Part shown: positions 8,448 to 17,167 of the stretch, one piece after another | How the letters are laid out: the number at the start of each line of letters is the position of its first letter | How positions within the stretch are numbered: the stretch's first letter is position 1 | Assembly (NCBI RefSeq): GCF_023721835.1 | Contig: NZ_JAMKFE010000017.1 | Coordinates: 54,773-118,772 of the forward strand | DNA length: 64,000 nt | DNA from: Caldimonas mangrovi | GTDB taxonomy: Bacteria > Pseudomonadota > Gammaproteobacteria > Burkholderiales > Burkholderiaceae_C | Direction of reading: 5' to 3' | Notes under the pieces: model-generated | Databases searched by the model: none | What the model was told of the DNA's origin: nothing | The model's input: the letters and a program-made list of their open reading frames with translations, nothing else | Translations under genes and position numbers: made by a program

Positions 8448-9400
8448 GGCGGCGGGCCCGCCTGCTGCAGCAGCCGTTGCGCATGCGCGTGCACGGCGTC
8501 GCGCAGCGCCGGGGGCGACAGCACCGTGAAGCTGCAGCGCAGCCGCGCCAGTTGCCGCGCGAACCACACCAGGCTGTCGGTGCGCGCCTGCAGCAGCACG
8601 CCCTGCTCGGCCGGCACCAGCGCGCCGATCTGCTCGCCGAGCTCGGTCATCGCCTCGGCCAGATCGGTGTGCAGCAGCACGCTCACGGCCGTCTCGCGCG
8701 GCAGCGCCGCGATGCTGCGCGTCAGGTGCGCGGCCGCATCGAAATGCTCCGGCCGGGCGAAGCTCGCAGCGACCCACTGCACCCCGCCGATCCGGTCCAG
8801 CCGGAACGATCGCAAGTCTCGCCGCAGGTGGCAGTGGCCGCTGACGTACCAGTGCCCGCGCCTGAACACCAGCCCGTAAGGGTCGACATCGCGCGCCGTC
8901 GCGGCCTGGCCCTCGGCGCGGTAGTCCAGCCGGACGCGCCGCGCCGAGCGGATTGCCTCCGCCAGCCGGGCGAGCGCTTCCTCGTTCACCGCCGCGGGCG
9001 CCGCCGGCAGGTCGACCGTGGCGGTTTCGCCGAGTGCGCGCATGCGGGCCTTCAACGGCGCCGGCATCACTCGCTCCAGCTTCGCCTGCGCACTCTCGAT
9101 CGCCGGGGCGGATTGCGCCAGCCCGAGCCGCCGTGCCGCCACCAGCCCGAGCCCCACCGCCAGCGTCTCCTCGTTCGTGAACATCAGCGGCGGCATCTTG
9201 TAGCCGGCCACCAGCATGTAGCCGCCGTAGCGTCCCCGCTCGGCCGTGATCGGGATGCCCAGGTCTTCCAGCATGGCGATGTAGCGGCGCAGCGTCCGGC
9301 CATCGACCTGCAGCCGCTCGGCCAGTTCGGCACCGGTCATGCGGCGGTGGGTCTGCAGCAGCTCGAGCAGCGCGAGCACGCGCGTGGTGGGCCGGGTCAT
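8396..9400 (-). CDS. YafY-type HTH/WYL-domain transcriptional regulator
   Basis: A 334-residue regulator. The N-terminal winged helix is at about residues 5-60 (LLELLQTHRRMTGAELAERL, then GRTLRRYIAMLEDLGIPI). A WYL domain follows at about 140-215, in which the HWYVSGHC strand and RSFRLDRI motif are clear, and a C-terminal extension (WCX-type) follows. Such regulators often control a divergent detoxification gene, here the GST at 9500-10207 across a 99-bp intergenic region. Proline/glycine-rich residues near the stop lie in the convergent overlap with the hydrolase gene. Confidence 0.88.
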   Translation of the reverse strand: MTRPTTRVLALLELLQTHRRMTGAELAERLQVDGRTLRRYIAMLEDLGIPITAERGRYGGYMLVAGYKMPPLMFTNEETLAVGLGLVAARRLGLAQSAPAIESAQAKLERVMPAPLKARMRALGETATVDLPAAPAAVNEEALARLAEAIRSARRVRLDYRAEGQAATARDVDPYGLVFRRGHWYVSGHCHLRRDLRSFRLDRIGGVQWVAASFARPEHFDAAAHLTRSIAALPRETAVSVLLHTDLAEAMTELGEQIGALVPAEQGVLLQARTDSLVWFARQLARLRCSFTVLSPPALRDAVHAHAQRLLQQAGPPPQGRSRAGTRVSSAGGT

Positions 9401-9414
9401 CTCGCGATGGTGTG

Positions 9415-9455
9415 TTCGATATAGGGCGGAATCTAGCCTAATACGACCTTAAGGT
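9415..9455 (+). promoter_or_regulatory. Candidate promoter and palindrome between yafY-type gene and GST
   Basis: TTCGAT (9415-9420), 18 bp, TAATAC (9439-9444) is a plausible promoter for the GST gene. The perfect 10-bp palindrome ACCTTAAGGT (9446-9455) sits at the expected transcription start and could be the operator of the divergent regulator. No experimental support. Confidence 0.4.
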
Positions 9456-9499
9456 GCGTGTCGCGGTGACGTTGCCGCGCTTCACTGGACCTTCAGACC

Positions 9500-10207
9500 A
9501 TGGAACCCATCCTCTTCTACGGCGTCCCCCAGGGGTGCTCGTTCGGCTCGATCGTCGCCCTCGAATGGCTGGGCCGGCCCTACCGCCTGTGCCGCATCGA
9601 GATGCTGCAGCAGCCCTGGCCGGCTGGGTACGCGCGCATCAATCCCATGTTCCAGACGCCTGCGCTGCTGACGGCCGAGGGCCGGCCCCTGGCCGAAAGC
9701 CTGGCGATCCTGCAGCACCTGGCCGCGCAGGACCTGGGGCCGCAAGGGCTCGGCCATGTGCAGGGCACGCCCGGCTTCGACCGGCTCAACGAGGTGCTGG
9801 CTTTCCTCAACACCGATTTCTTCGCGGCCTTCGGCCCCTTGTGGCTGGCTTATGAGCGCGAGGATCTCGACGACGGCAAGAAAGCCTTGTTGCGCACGCT
9901 GGGTGCCGAGGCCGTGCGCAAATGCTTCGCGGCGCTCGACGGCCTGCTGGCCGGGCGCGAGTGGCTGGTCGGCGAGCGGCGCAGCGTCGCAGACGCCTAC
10001 CTCGCCGGGATTGCGCGCTGGGCCGGATACCACCGGCTGTTCGACCTCGGCGCCGAGTATCCGAACGTCGCCCGGCACCTCGGCAAGCTGCACGCCGACC
10101 CGGCGGTGGCCTTCGCCGATGCCATCGAACGCAAGGCGCCGTCGACCTCGGTCGGCGCCTTCCGCGGCCACGTGAGCCTCGACGACGCACTGCAAGGCTT
10201 GCGCTGA
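9500..10207 (+). CDS. Glutathione S-transferase family protein
   Basis: A 235-residue cytosolic GST-fold protein. Residues 1-80 are the thioredoxin-like domain. It starts ILFYGVPQGCSFGS, so the usual active-site Ser/Cys region is GVPQGCS. NPMFQTPALLTAEGRPLAES holds the cis-Pro and glutathione-binding Glu-Ser motif. The rest is the helical C-domain with the D in ERRSVADAYL. The substrate is unknown. Divergent orientation with a YafY/WYL regulator suggests inducible detoxification. Confidence 0.85.
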   Translation: MEPILFYGVPQGCSFGSIVALEWLGRPYRLCRIEMLQQPWPAGYARINPMFQTPALLTAEGRPLAESLAILQHLAAQDLGPQGLGHVQGTPGFDRLNEVLAFLNTDFFAAFGPLWLAYEREDLDDGKKALLRTLGAEAVRKCFAALDGLLAGREWLVGERRSVADAYLAGIARWAGYHRLFDLGAEYPNVARHLGKLHADPAVAFADAIERKAPSTSVGAFRGHVSLDDALQGLR

Positions 10208-10225
10208 GCCTTCACCGCGCCGTCG

Positions 10226-10975
10226 CTACACCGACACCATGCCGCCGTCGACCAGCATCTCGCTGCCAACCATGTACGACGACGCGTCCGACGCGAGGAA
10301 CAGCACTGCTTCGGCGATCTCCTTGGGGTCGCCGAAGCGCTGCAGCGGCACCTGCTGCCGGATGCCCTCGGCCATCTGTTCCAGTTGTTCCACCGGCAGG
10401 CCCAGCTTGCCGTAGATCGGCGTCGTCACCGGCCCCGGACTGACCGCGTTGACGCGGATGCCGCGGCCGACCAGCTCGCCGGACAGCGTGCGGGCCAGCG
10501 AGCGCAAGGCGGCCTTGGTGGCCGCATAGACGCTCGAGTGCGGCATGCCCAGGTGCGCGTTGATCGAGCTGTTCAGCACCACCGATGCCGGGTCGGCGAG
10601 CACCGGCAGCAGCGCCTGCAGCAGGAAAAACGGGCCCTTGAGATTGGTCGCGAACGAGCGATCGAAGCTGGCCTCGTCCCACTGCTCCAGCGGCCGGAAG
10701 TCGCCGATGCCGGCATTGACGAACACCACGTCCAGCCGGCCCAGCGATTCCCGCACGGTCGCCGCGAGCCGGGCCTGCTCTGGCGGAGCACCGGCATCGC
10801 AGCGCAGTACCAGCGCGTGCTCGCCCAGCTCGCGGCGGGCAGCCTCGAGCGTGTCGGGGTTGAATCCGGTCACCGCAACACGTGCGCCCTCGTCGATGAA
10901 CAGCCGTGCCGTGGCCAGCCCGATGCCGGTGGTGCCGCCGGTGATCAGTGCGGTCTTGCCTTGAAGTCTTTGCAT
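10226..10975 (-). CDS. Short-chain dehydrogenase/reductase
   Basis: A 249-residue classical SDR. TGGTTGIG (12-19) is the dinucleotide-binding motif and NAG (87-89) the structural motif. Ser137, Tyr150 and Lys154 (NSS ... YAATK) form the catalytic centre, and NAVSPGPV follows. Phe38-Asn39 after the second strand instead of an acidic residue leans towards NADP(H). ATG 10975 follows a GGGAGA ribosome site at good spacing, so the 18 upstream codons of the open frame are not used. Substrate unknown. Confidence 0.9.
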   Translation of the reverse strand: MQRLQGKTALITGGTTGIGLATARLFIDEGARVAVTGFNPDTLEAARRELGEHALVLRCDAGAPPEQARLAATVRESLGRLDVVFVNAGIGDFRPLEQWDEASFDRSFATNLKGPFFLLQALLPVLADPASVVLNSSINAHLGMPHSSVYAATKAALRSLARTLSGELVGRGIRVNAVSPGPVTTPIYGKLGLPVEQLEQMAEGIRQQVPLQRFGDPKEIAEAVLFLASDASSYMVGSEMLVDGGMVSV

Positions 10976-11060
10976 GAAGGTCTCCCGAAAAAAAGACAGG
11001 AGACCAGTCTGGCGTGGCGGCCGCGGCATGGCTCGCCGGTATCGGACCTGTCGTCGCCAC

Positions 11061-11161
11061 TGTTCATGCTTTGATCATGTTCATCTTTTTTGAACAAAGA
11101 GAAAACTTGAACATTCAGTCGATTGCGTTCAAAATCTGCCCGTGTTCATGAAACATGAACA
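11061..11161 (+). promoter_or_regulatory. AT-rich promoter with repeated TGAAC/GTTCA operators for the AbiE-like pair
   Basis: A -35 TTGAAC (11107-11112), 17 bp, and -10 CAAAAT (11130-11135) predict a start near 11142. The region is saturated with TGTTCA/TGAACA half-sites. TGTTCA 11078-11083 pairs with TGAACA 11091-11096, and TTGAAC 11107-11112 with GTTCAA 11127-11132. The perfect 8-bp inverted repeat TGTTCATG-AAA-CATGAACA lies at 11143-11161. Further single copies are at 11061-11066 and 11173-11177. AbiEi antitoxins are known to repress their own promoter through inverted repeats, so these are probably the antitoxin's operators. Confidence 0.65.
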
Positions 11162-11171
11162 ACGTCAAAAT

Positions 11172-12218
11172 ATGAACAAAACCGACGAAACATTGATCTC
11201 CCTCGCTGCTCGGTCCCTCGAGGACCTGGGGTTGGCTTTACGCGTTCAGCAAACGACGAAAACGGCCCAGGCCCATCAAGGGAACGCCCTATGGCAGCTG
11301 GGCCGTGGCAAAGAACGGGTTCACTATGCCGTCGAAGTGAAGCGCGGCCTGACGACGCACACCCTGGGCGCGACGTTGGCGCAACTGCAGCACACCAGAC
11401 AGGCAGCGGGGCGTCCTGCCCTGCTCGTCACCGACCACGTTCCTCCCGAGCTGGCGCAGAAACTGCGCGAACAGCGTCAGCAGTTCGTCGATGCATCGGG
11501 CAACGCCTATCTCGACACTCCGGGCTTGCTGGTCTTTGTCGCCACACAAAAAAGCAAGCTGAAGGCGCCGGTTCCCAAAGGGCAGTCCCTGACGGTTGCG
11601 GGGCTGAAGACATTGTTCGTGCTGATCAGCGACCCTGCGTTGGCAGACGCACCACAAAGGGCCATTGCCGCCGCCGCCGGGGTTGCGTTGGGTGCGGTCC
11701 CAGGCGTACTGAGCGATTTGAAGGACGCGGGCCATCTGCTGGCATCCGGCAGGCGTCGCCGAATGGACGCAACAAAGCGCCTGCTCGACCAGTGGGCTGC
11801 CGACTACGCCAGGAAGTTGCGCCACAAGACCCTGACGGCGCGCTACGCCGCGCCTGGATTCGATGCCTGGCCGAAGTGGCAGATCGACGCCCCAACCACC
11901 CGGTGGGGGGGGGAGCCTGCCGCCCATCTGCTGGTACAACACCTGAAACCGGCAGTGCTCACCCTGTACACGCACAGGCTGACGCCCAGACTGCAGGTCG
12001 AGCAGCGGCTCACCCCGGCAGGGCCGCACGCTGAGCAGCATGTACTGGAGATCCGCCGGCCGTTCTGGGGTCTGCTCGCGCAGAGCGGCACCCGCGATGA
12101 CCTGGTCCCGCCGGCTCTTGTCTATGCGGATCTGCTCGCCACTGGTGATGCACGCTGTATCGAAACCGCTCAGCTCGTCTATGACCGTTACCTTGCTCGA
12201 CTTCTCCCGGACCGATGA
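11172..12218 (+). CDS. AbiEi-like antitoxin/autorepressor (type IV toxin-antitoxin)
   Basis: A 348-residue protein. An N-terminal segment (about 1-135) looks like a restriction-endonuclease-type fold with an AVEVKRGL strand (Glu55, Lys57 as an ExK pair). A winged helix follows (about 140-205: LKTLFVLISDP then PQRAIAAAAGVALGAVPGVLSDLKDAG). The C-terminal half is the AbiEi-type antitoxin region. It precedes and overlaps by 38 bases a nucleotidyltransferase of the AbiEii type, the defining pair of AbiE systems. ATG 11172 lies just after the operator; GTG 11142 and ATG 11148 are in frame but would put the palindrome inside the gene. A run of nine G (11905-11913) lies in the coding sequence. Base composition is less GC-rich than the surroundings, suggesting transfer. 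Whether the pair blocks phage is untested. Confidence 0.72.
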   Translation: MNKTDETLISLAARSLEDLGLALRVQQTTKTAQAHQGNALWQLGRGKERVHYAVEVKRGLTTHTLGATLAQLQHTRQAAGRPALLVTDHVPPELAQKLREQRQQFVDASGNAYLDTPGLLVFVATQKSKLKAPVPKGQSLTVAGLKTLFVLISDPALADAPQRAIAAAAGVALGAVPGVLSDLKDAGHLLASGRRRRMDATKRLLDQWAADYARKLRHKTLTARYAAPGFDAWPKWQIDAPTTRWGGEPAAHLLVQHLKPAVLTLYTHRLTPRLQVEQRLTPAGPHAEQHVLEIRRPFWGLLAQSGTRDDLVPPALVYADLLATGDARCIETAQLVYDRYLARLLPDR

Positions 12219-13026
12219 ACTGCGCCTACAAGGCCAAGTGACGGCCGAGGTTCAAACGGCTGCAGAGACGCTGGGCATAGGCCTGCTTGTCGCCGGCGCA
12301 TTCGCGCGTGACCTGCATCTTTTCTATCGTTTCGGCATCGAAACCCGCCGGCGTACCGAAGACATCGATTTCGCATTGACCGTGCCGGACTGGAGCGCAT
12401 TTGCAGAGCTCCGGCACCGCCTCACCCGCTCGGGTGCGTTTCGCGAGGACGGCAAGACGCAGCATCGGCTTCGCCATGTCGGCGGTCTGCCTGTCGACCT
12501 GGTGCCTTACGGCGGGGTCGAAACAGTCGCTCGCACGATTCAATGGCCGCCCAGCGGCGACATGGTGATGGAAGTCTTTGGCTTTCGCGAAGCGATGGCA
12601 AGCGCGGACGTCGTTGCCTTGCCGGGCGTTGACCGGTGCCGCGTCGTTTCGTTGCCGGCGTTGGCTTTGCTCAAGCTGGTCTGCTGGCAGGACCGGCACT
12701 ACCGCGAGCCCAAGAAAGACGCTCACGACCTGCATCTGATCCTCGAGAACTATCTTGCCGCAGGCAACGAACCACGCCTCTGGGACGAGTTCGGCACGTG
12801 GACGCAGGAAGACGACTTTTCATACGAACTCGCTGGCGCTCGCATGCTGGGCCACGACGTGCGTCAGTTGTTGACACAGGACAGCATCGGGCGCGTGAGC
12901 AAAGTGCTCGAAGAGCAGTCCAGCACGGACCATCCAGGACGCCTGTCCTCGGAAATGCGACCGCACGCGCCTGATTCAGCTCGCGGCTTGATCGGAGGGA
13001 TGCTGCGCGGCTTTGCCGGCTCGTAG
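12181..13026 (+). CDS. AbiEii-like nucleotidyltransferase toxin
   Basis: A 281-residue protein with a minimal nucleotidyltransferase fold. The GAFARDL helix (39-45) is followed by RRTEDIDFAL, where Asp61 and Asp63 are the metal-binding pair. The downstream KLVCWQDR and KKDAHDLHLIL segments (165-187) match the conserved basic/acidic block of AbiEii/AbiGii toxins. Characterised members modify tRNA 3' ends with nucleotides and arrest growth. ATG 12181 lies inside the end of the antitoxin gene, so translation is probably coupled. The C-terminal 30 residues are variable and unrecognised. Partner and order support a type IV toxin-antitoxin module. Confidence 0.75.
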   Translation: MTVTLLDFSRTDELRLQGQVTAEVQTAAETLGIGLLVAGAFARDLHLFYRFGIETRRRTEDIDFALTVPDWSAFAELRHRLTRSGAFREDGKTQHRLRHVGGLPVDLVPYGGVETVARTIQWPPSGDMVMEVFGFREAMASADVVALPGVDRCRVVSLPALALLKLVCWQDRHYREPKKDAHDLHLILENYLAAGNEPRLWDEFGTWTQEDDFSYELAGARMLGHDVRQLLTQDSIGRVSKVLEEQSSTDHPGRLSSEMRPHAPDSARGLIGGMLRGFAGS

Positions 13027-13061
13027 TTGCTCGCCGAGCGCAACGTCGACAACGGCCGCCG

Positions 13062-13819
13062 TCAAGCCTTCAGCTTGTACCCCGTGCGCAGGATCCACGC
13101 CGCGATGGCGACGAAGCTCACCGCGAAGGCCAGTGTCATCGCGAAGCTGATGCCGATGCTGACATCGCCCGAGCCGTAGAAGCTCCAGCGGAAGCCGCTC
13201 ACCAGGTAGACCACCGGGTTGAACAGCGACACCGTCTGCCACATCGGCGGCAGCATGTTGATCGAGTAGAAGCTGCCGCCCAGGAAGGTCAGCGGCGTGA
13301 TCACCAGCAGCGGGATCAGCTGCAGCTTCTCGAAGCCGTCGGCCCAGATGCCGATGACGAAGCCGAGCAGGCTGAAGGTGACGGCCGTGAGCACCAGGTA
13401 GAACAGCATCCAGAACGGGTGCTCGATGCGCAGCGGCACGAACAGCGCCGCGGTGGCGAGGATGATGACGCCGAGGATGATGGACTTGGTGGCCGCCGCG
13501 CCGACGTAGCCGAGCAGGATCTCGAAGTACGACACCGGTGCCGACAGCAGTTCGTAGATGGTGCCGCTGAACTTCGGGAAGTAGATGCCGAACGATGCAT
13601 TCGAGATGCTCTGCGTCAGCAGCGACAGCATGATCAGCCCCGGCACGATGAAGGCGCCGTAGTTGACGCCGTCGATCTCGGGGATGCGCGAACCGATCGC
13701 GGCGCCGAAGACGACGAAGTACAGCGACGTCGACAGCACCGGCGAGACGATGCTTTGCAGCAGCGTGCGCCAGGTGCGGGCCATCTCGAAGTGGTAGATC
13801 GCGCGGACGGCGTGGACGT

Positions 13820-13823
<4 letters not shown>
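13062..13823 (-). CDS. yadH: ABC-2 type exporter permease (YadH-like)
   Basis: A 253-residue membrane subunit with six hydrophobic segments and the ABC-2 family fingerprint. The fingerprint is seen in [14 protein letters not shown], the [20 protein letters not shown] coupling helix and the [27 protein letters not shown] block near the C-terminus. It pairs with the ATPase encoded immediately upstream on the same strand, with a four-base ATGA overlap. The nearest named homologue is E. coli YadH, whose substrate is not established; multidrug or polymer export is the usual guess. Confidence 0.88.
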
Positions 13824-14749
<926 letters not shown>

Positions 14750-14870
14750 GGGCAGTCGAAGCGGCGGGTCGACCGCGAATGATGAACGAGTTTGCTGCCT
14801 CGTGCTGAGCTACGAGAACCCGTAGGCTGGCGATGGCCGGCGCCGGGTGGACGTTCAGGCTTGACGGCCG

Positions 14871-16325
14871 TCAAAGATCCGACTCCTGCGCCAGCTCCGA
14901 CAGGGCCGGCAGGTCGGCTTGCAGCAACGCGTCGGCCTGGTAGACGCCGCTGCCGTAGTCGCGCCGGTTCCAGCCCTCGGGAGTGCTGGCCGTCTCGGCG
15001 ACCAGCCTCTTGAAGGCGGCTGCCCGGGCCCAGCGCTTGCTGCCATAGGCGGCTTCCAGTTCGGGGCCGCGATGCGCGAGCCACAGCACCGCGATACCGG
15101 CGCACAAGGCCGTCGCATACGAGGTACCGCTGCCAGGCCCTGCGATGCGGTAGCGTTCCACACCGTCGGTCACCTCGGTGGTGGCGCGGCGGATGGCATC
15201 GGCCGGGCCGCTGACATCGACCGTCGGTCCGCGCGATGCCCCGCGCCACGGGTGCAGATCCATGCCGTTGGAAGTGGTGGCGCCGCCCAGCGTCACGACG
15301 CAGCGGAAGCGCCCCGGATACACCACGGGCCGCACCATGTTGCCCGCAGCCGCGCAGATGATCACGCCCCGCCGGTAGGCAGCGGTGATGGCCGCGGCGA
15401 CCGGCTTGCTTCGCCGCGCGGCACCGAGGCTGATGCTGATGACACTCGCGCCCTTCGCCACGGCGTCGTCGATCGCCGCCGCCAACAGCCCTTGCGCACG
15501 ATCGATCAGCACCCAGTCGGTGATGCGGTAGGGAATCACCGCGGCGCCCGGTGCGGCGCCGAAGAACGGTGACTCGATCGGCACATGGGGCGCGAACAGG
15601 CCGCACAGCAGCGAGCCGGTGCGCGTACCGTGGCCGCCGGAAGGGCCGGCATGGTTGTCGCGCGGGCCCCGATGCTCGGAGGCGGCATTCCAGGTGCCCG
15701 GCAAGCGGCCCAGGTCGTCCGGCTCGACGCGCCGGCGCCAGAAATTCACCCCCAGCTGCGGCAGCAGCCAGGGGCCGGCCGGGCAGCCCCAGCCGAACAC
15801 CGGGTGTTCGGTGTAGCCGGTGTCGATGTGGGCCACCTTGATGTGTGCGTACCGGGCCGGCCCTTCCGGCCCCAGGAGGGCCCAGGCCTCGGGCAGCCGT
15901 GTGGCCGCCACGTGCCAGTCGAGCTTGATCTCGCGGCCCTGGTACCAGGCCGTGCGCCAGTAGGTCGGCGCGGCGATCGCGTCGAGTCTGCGTGCGCCGG
16001 AGACCGGCGACGCATGCGCCTCGTGCATCAGGGCCGACTGCTCGTAGGCACCGGCGTCCAGCGTGTTGAAGCTGACGACACCGGCCTGCATCAGTGCGAT
16101 GCGTTCGTCGCGCCCGGCCGACCGCAGCGCCGGTGTCACGTCGGGTGCCAGCGCAAACCAGTCTTCATGGGTGCGGCTCAGCAGCGAGCCGACCATCATC
16201 GGCAGGCGTCGCTGCACGGCGGCCTCGAAGGCCTCGGGCGTCACACCGGGGCCGAGACGGACCAGCTCGACCGTCACGCCGGCCAGCACGTCATGCTCGC
16301 GGGCGGCTGTTTTGCTTCGGGTCAC
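14871..16325 (-). CDS. S8 (subtilisin-like) serine protease without signal peptide
   Basis: A 484-residue subtilase. The catalytic triad is visible as Asp168 (HIDTGYTEHP), His232 (GGHGTRTG) and Ser402 (GSGTSYATA), with the oxyanion Asn329 (AAAGNM). About 160 residues precede the domain and do not look like a secretion signal or an inhibitor-type propeptide, so the protein may act in the cytoplasm or be exported another way. GTG 16325 is chosen because it follows a GAGG ribosome site and the upstream codons belong to another frame's gene. No partner gene is adjacent. Substrate and role unknown. Confidence 0.82.
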   Translation of the reverse strand: MTRSKTAAREHDVLAGVTVELVRLGPGVTPEAFEAAVQRRLPMMVGSLLSRTHEDWFALAPDVTPALRSAGRDERIALMQAGVVSFNTLDAGAYEQSALMHEAHASPVSGARRLDAIAAPTYWRTAWYQGREIKLDWHVAATRLPEAWALLGPEGPARYAHIKVAHIDTGYTEHPVFGWGCPAGPWLLPQLGVNFWRRRVEPDDLGRLPGTWNAASEHRGPRDNHAGPSGGHGTRTGSLLCGLFAPHVPIESPFFGAAPGAAVIPYRITDWVLIDRAQGLLAAAIDDAVAKGASVISISLGAARRSKPVAAAITAAYRRGVIICAAAGNMVRPVVYPGRFRCVVTLGGATTSNGMDLHPWRGASRGPTVDVSGPADAIRRATTEVTDGVERYRIAGPGSGTSYATALCAGIAVLWLAHRGPELEAAYGSKRWARAAAFKRLVAETASTPEGWNRRDYGSGVYQADALLQADLPALSELAQESDL

Positions 16326-16375
16326 GTGCGCAGCCTCGCACAAGGTGGACCCTGCTTCAAGCGCGAGGCGCCGGT

Positions 16376-17167
16376 TCAACCCACGGCCACGCAGGCGAGT
16401 CGCGGCCCGTGAGCGGCGATGGCCTTGAGTTCCGGCTCGTCTTCTTCTGCCGTGGTGAACAGCTGCGACAGCTGGTGCGTCTCGGCGACGCGGTAGGGCA
16501 GCACTGCACCGATCTTGCCTGCGGTGGCGAACGCAACGGTGCGGCGAGCCTGGCGCACCATCGCCTGCTTGACCGCTTGTTCCTCGAACTCGGCGCAGGT
16601 GATGCCGGCCTCGGCGCTGATCGCGCACACACCGAGCACGCACAGGTCGGCATGGATGGCCTCGACCAGCCGCAACACCTCGGGCCCCTGCAGCGAGGCC
16701 GTGCGCGGGTTGAGCCGGCCGCCCGGCATCACCACCTCGCAGCGCTCGTGCTCGCACAGCGCCAGCGCCACTTCCGGGCTGGTGGTGACGACGGTGAAGC
16801 TGGCATCGCGCGGCAGCCGGCGCGCGAACACCGCGTTGGTGGTGCCGCTGTCGATGAACAGCACCCGCGCTCCTTCGAGCGCCGCCAGGCCGGCGGCCAC
16901 GAGCGCCTGCTTCTCGTCGCCATCGGCACCGACGCGCTCGCGCCATGGCGCACCCGAGGCCGCCGCGGCAGTCAGCGGCATTGCGCCGCCGTGCACGCGC
17001 CGCAACAGGCCTTGCTCGGCCATCTCTTTCAGGTCGCGCCGGATGGTGTCTTCCGACACCTTGAGCAAAGCGACCAGCTGCTGCGCCTTCACCTTGCCTT
17101 CGGCGGCCAGCAACTCGACGATGCGCTGGCGGCGCTCGTCGGCGAGCAGCTCGGTGACGTGTTTCAT
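16376..17167 (-). CDS. DeoR family transcriptional regulator
   Basis: A 263-residue repressor. Residues 1-60 hold the DeoR winged helix (ERRQRIVELLAAEGKVKAQQ, then SEDTIRRDLKEMAEQGLLRRVHGGA). The C-terminal domain is the sugar-phosphate sensor with FIDSGTTN, VVTTSPEVA and the PGGRLN motif. ATG 17167 overlaps the stop of the upstream transporter gene by four bases, so the two are one operon and the regulator probably responds to the transporter's substrate. Direct repeats at 18341-18369 upstream of the operon are candidate operators. Confidence 0.9.
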   Translation of the reverse strand: MKHVTELLADERRQRIVELLAAEGKVKAQQLVALLKVSEDTIRRDLKEMAEQGLLRRVHGGAMPLTAAAASGAPWRERVGADGDEKQALVAAGLAALEGARVLFIDSGTTNAVFARRLPRDASFTVVTTSPEVALALCEHERCEVVMPGGRLNPRTASLQGPEVLRLVEAIHADLCVLGVCAISAEAGITCAEFEEQAVKQAMVRQARRTVAFATAGKIGAVLPYRVAETHQLSQLFTTAEEDEPELKAIAAHGPRLACVAVG

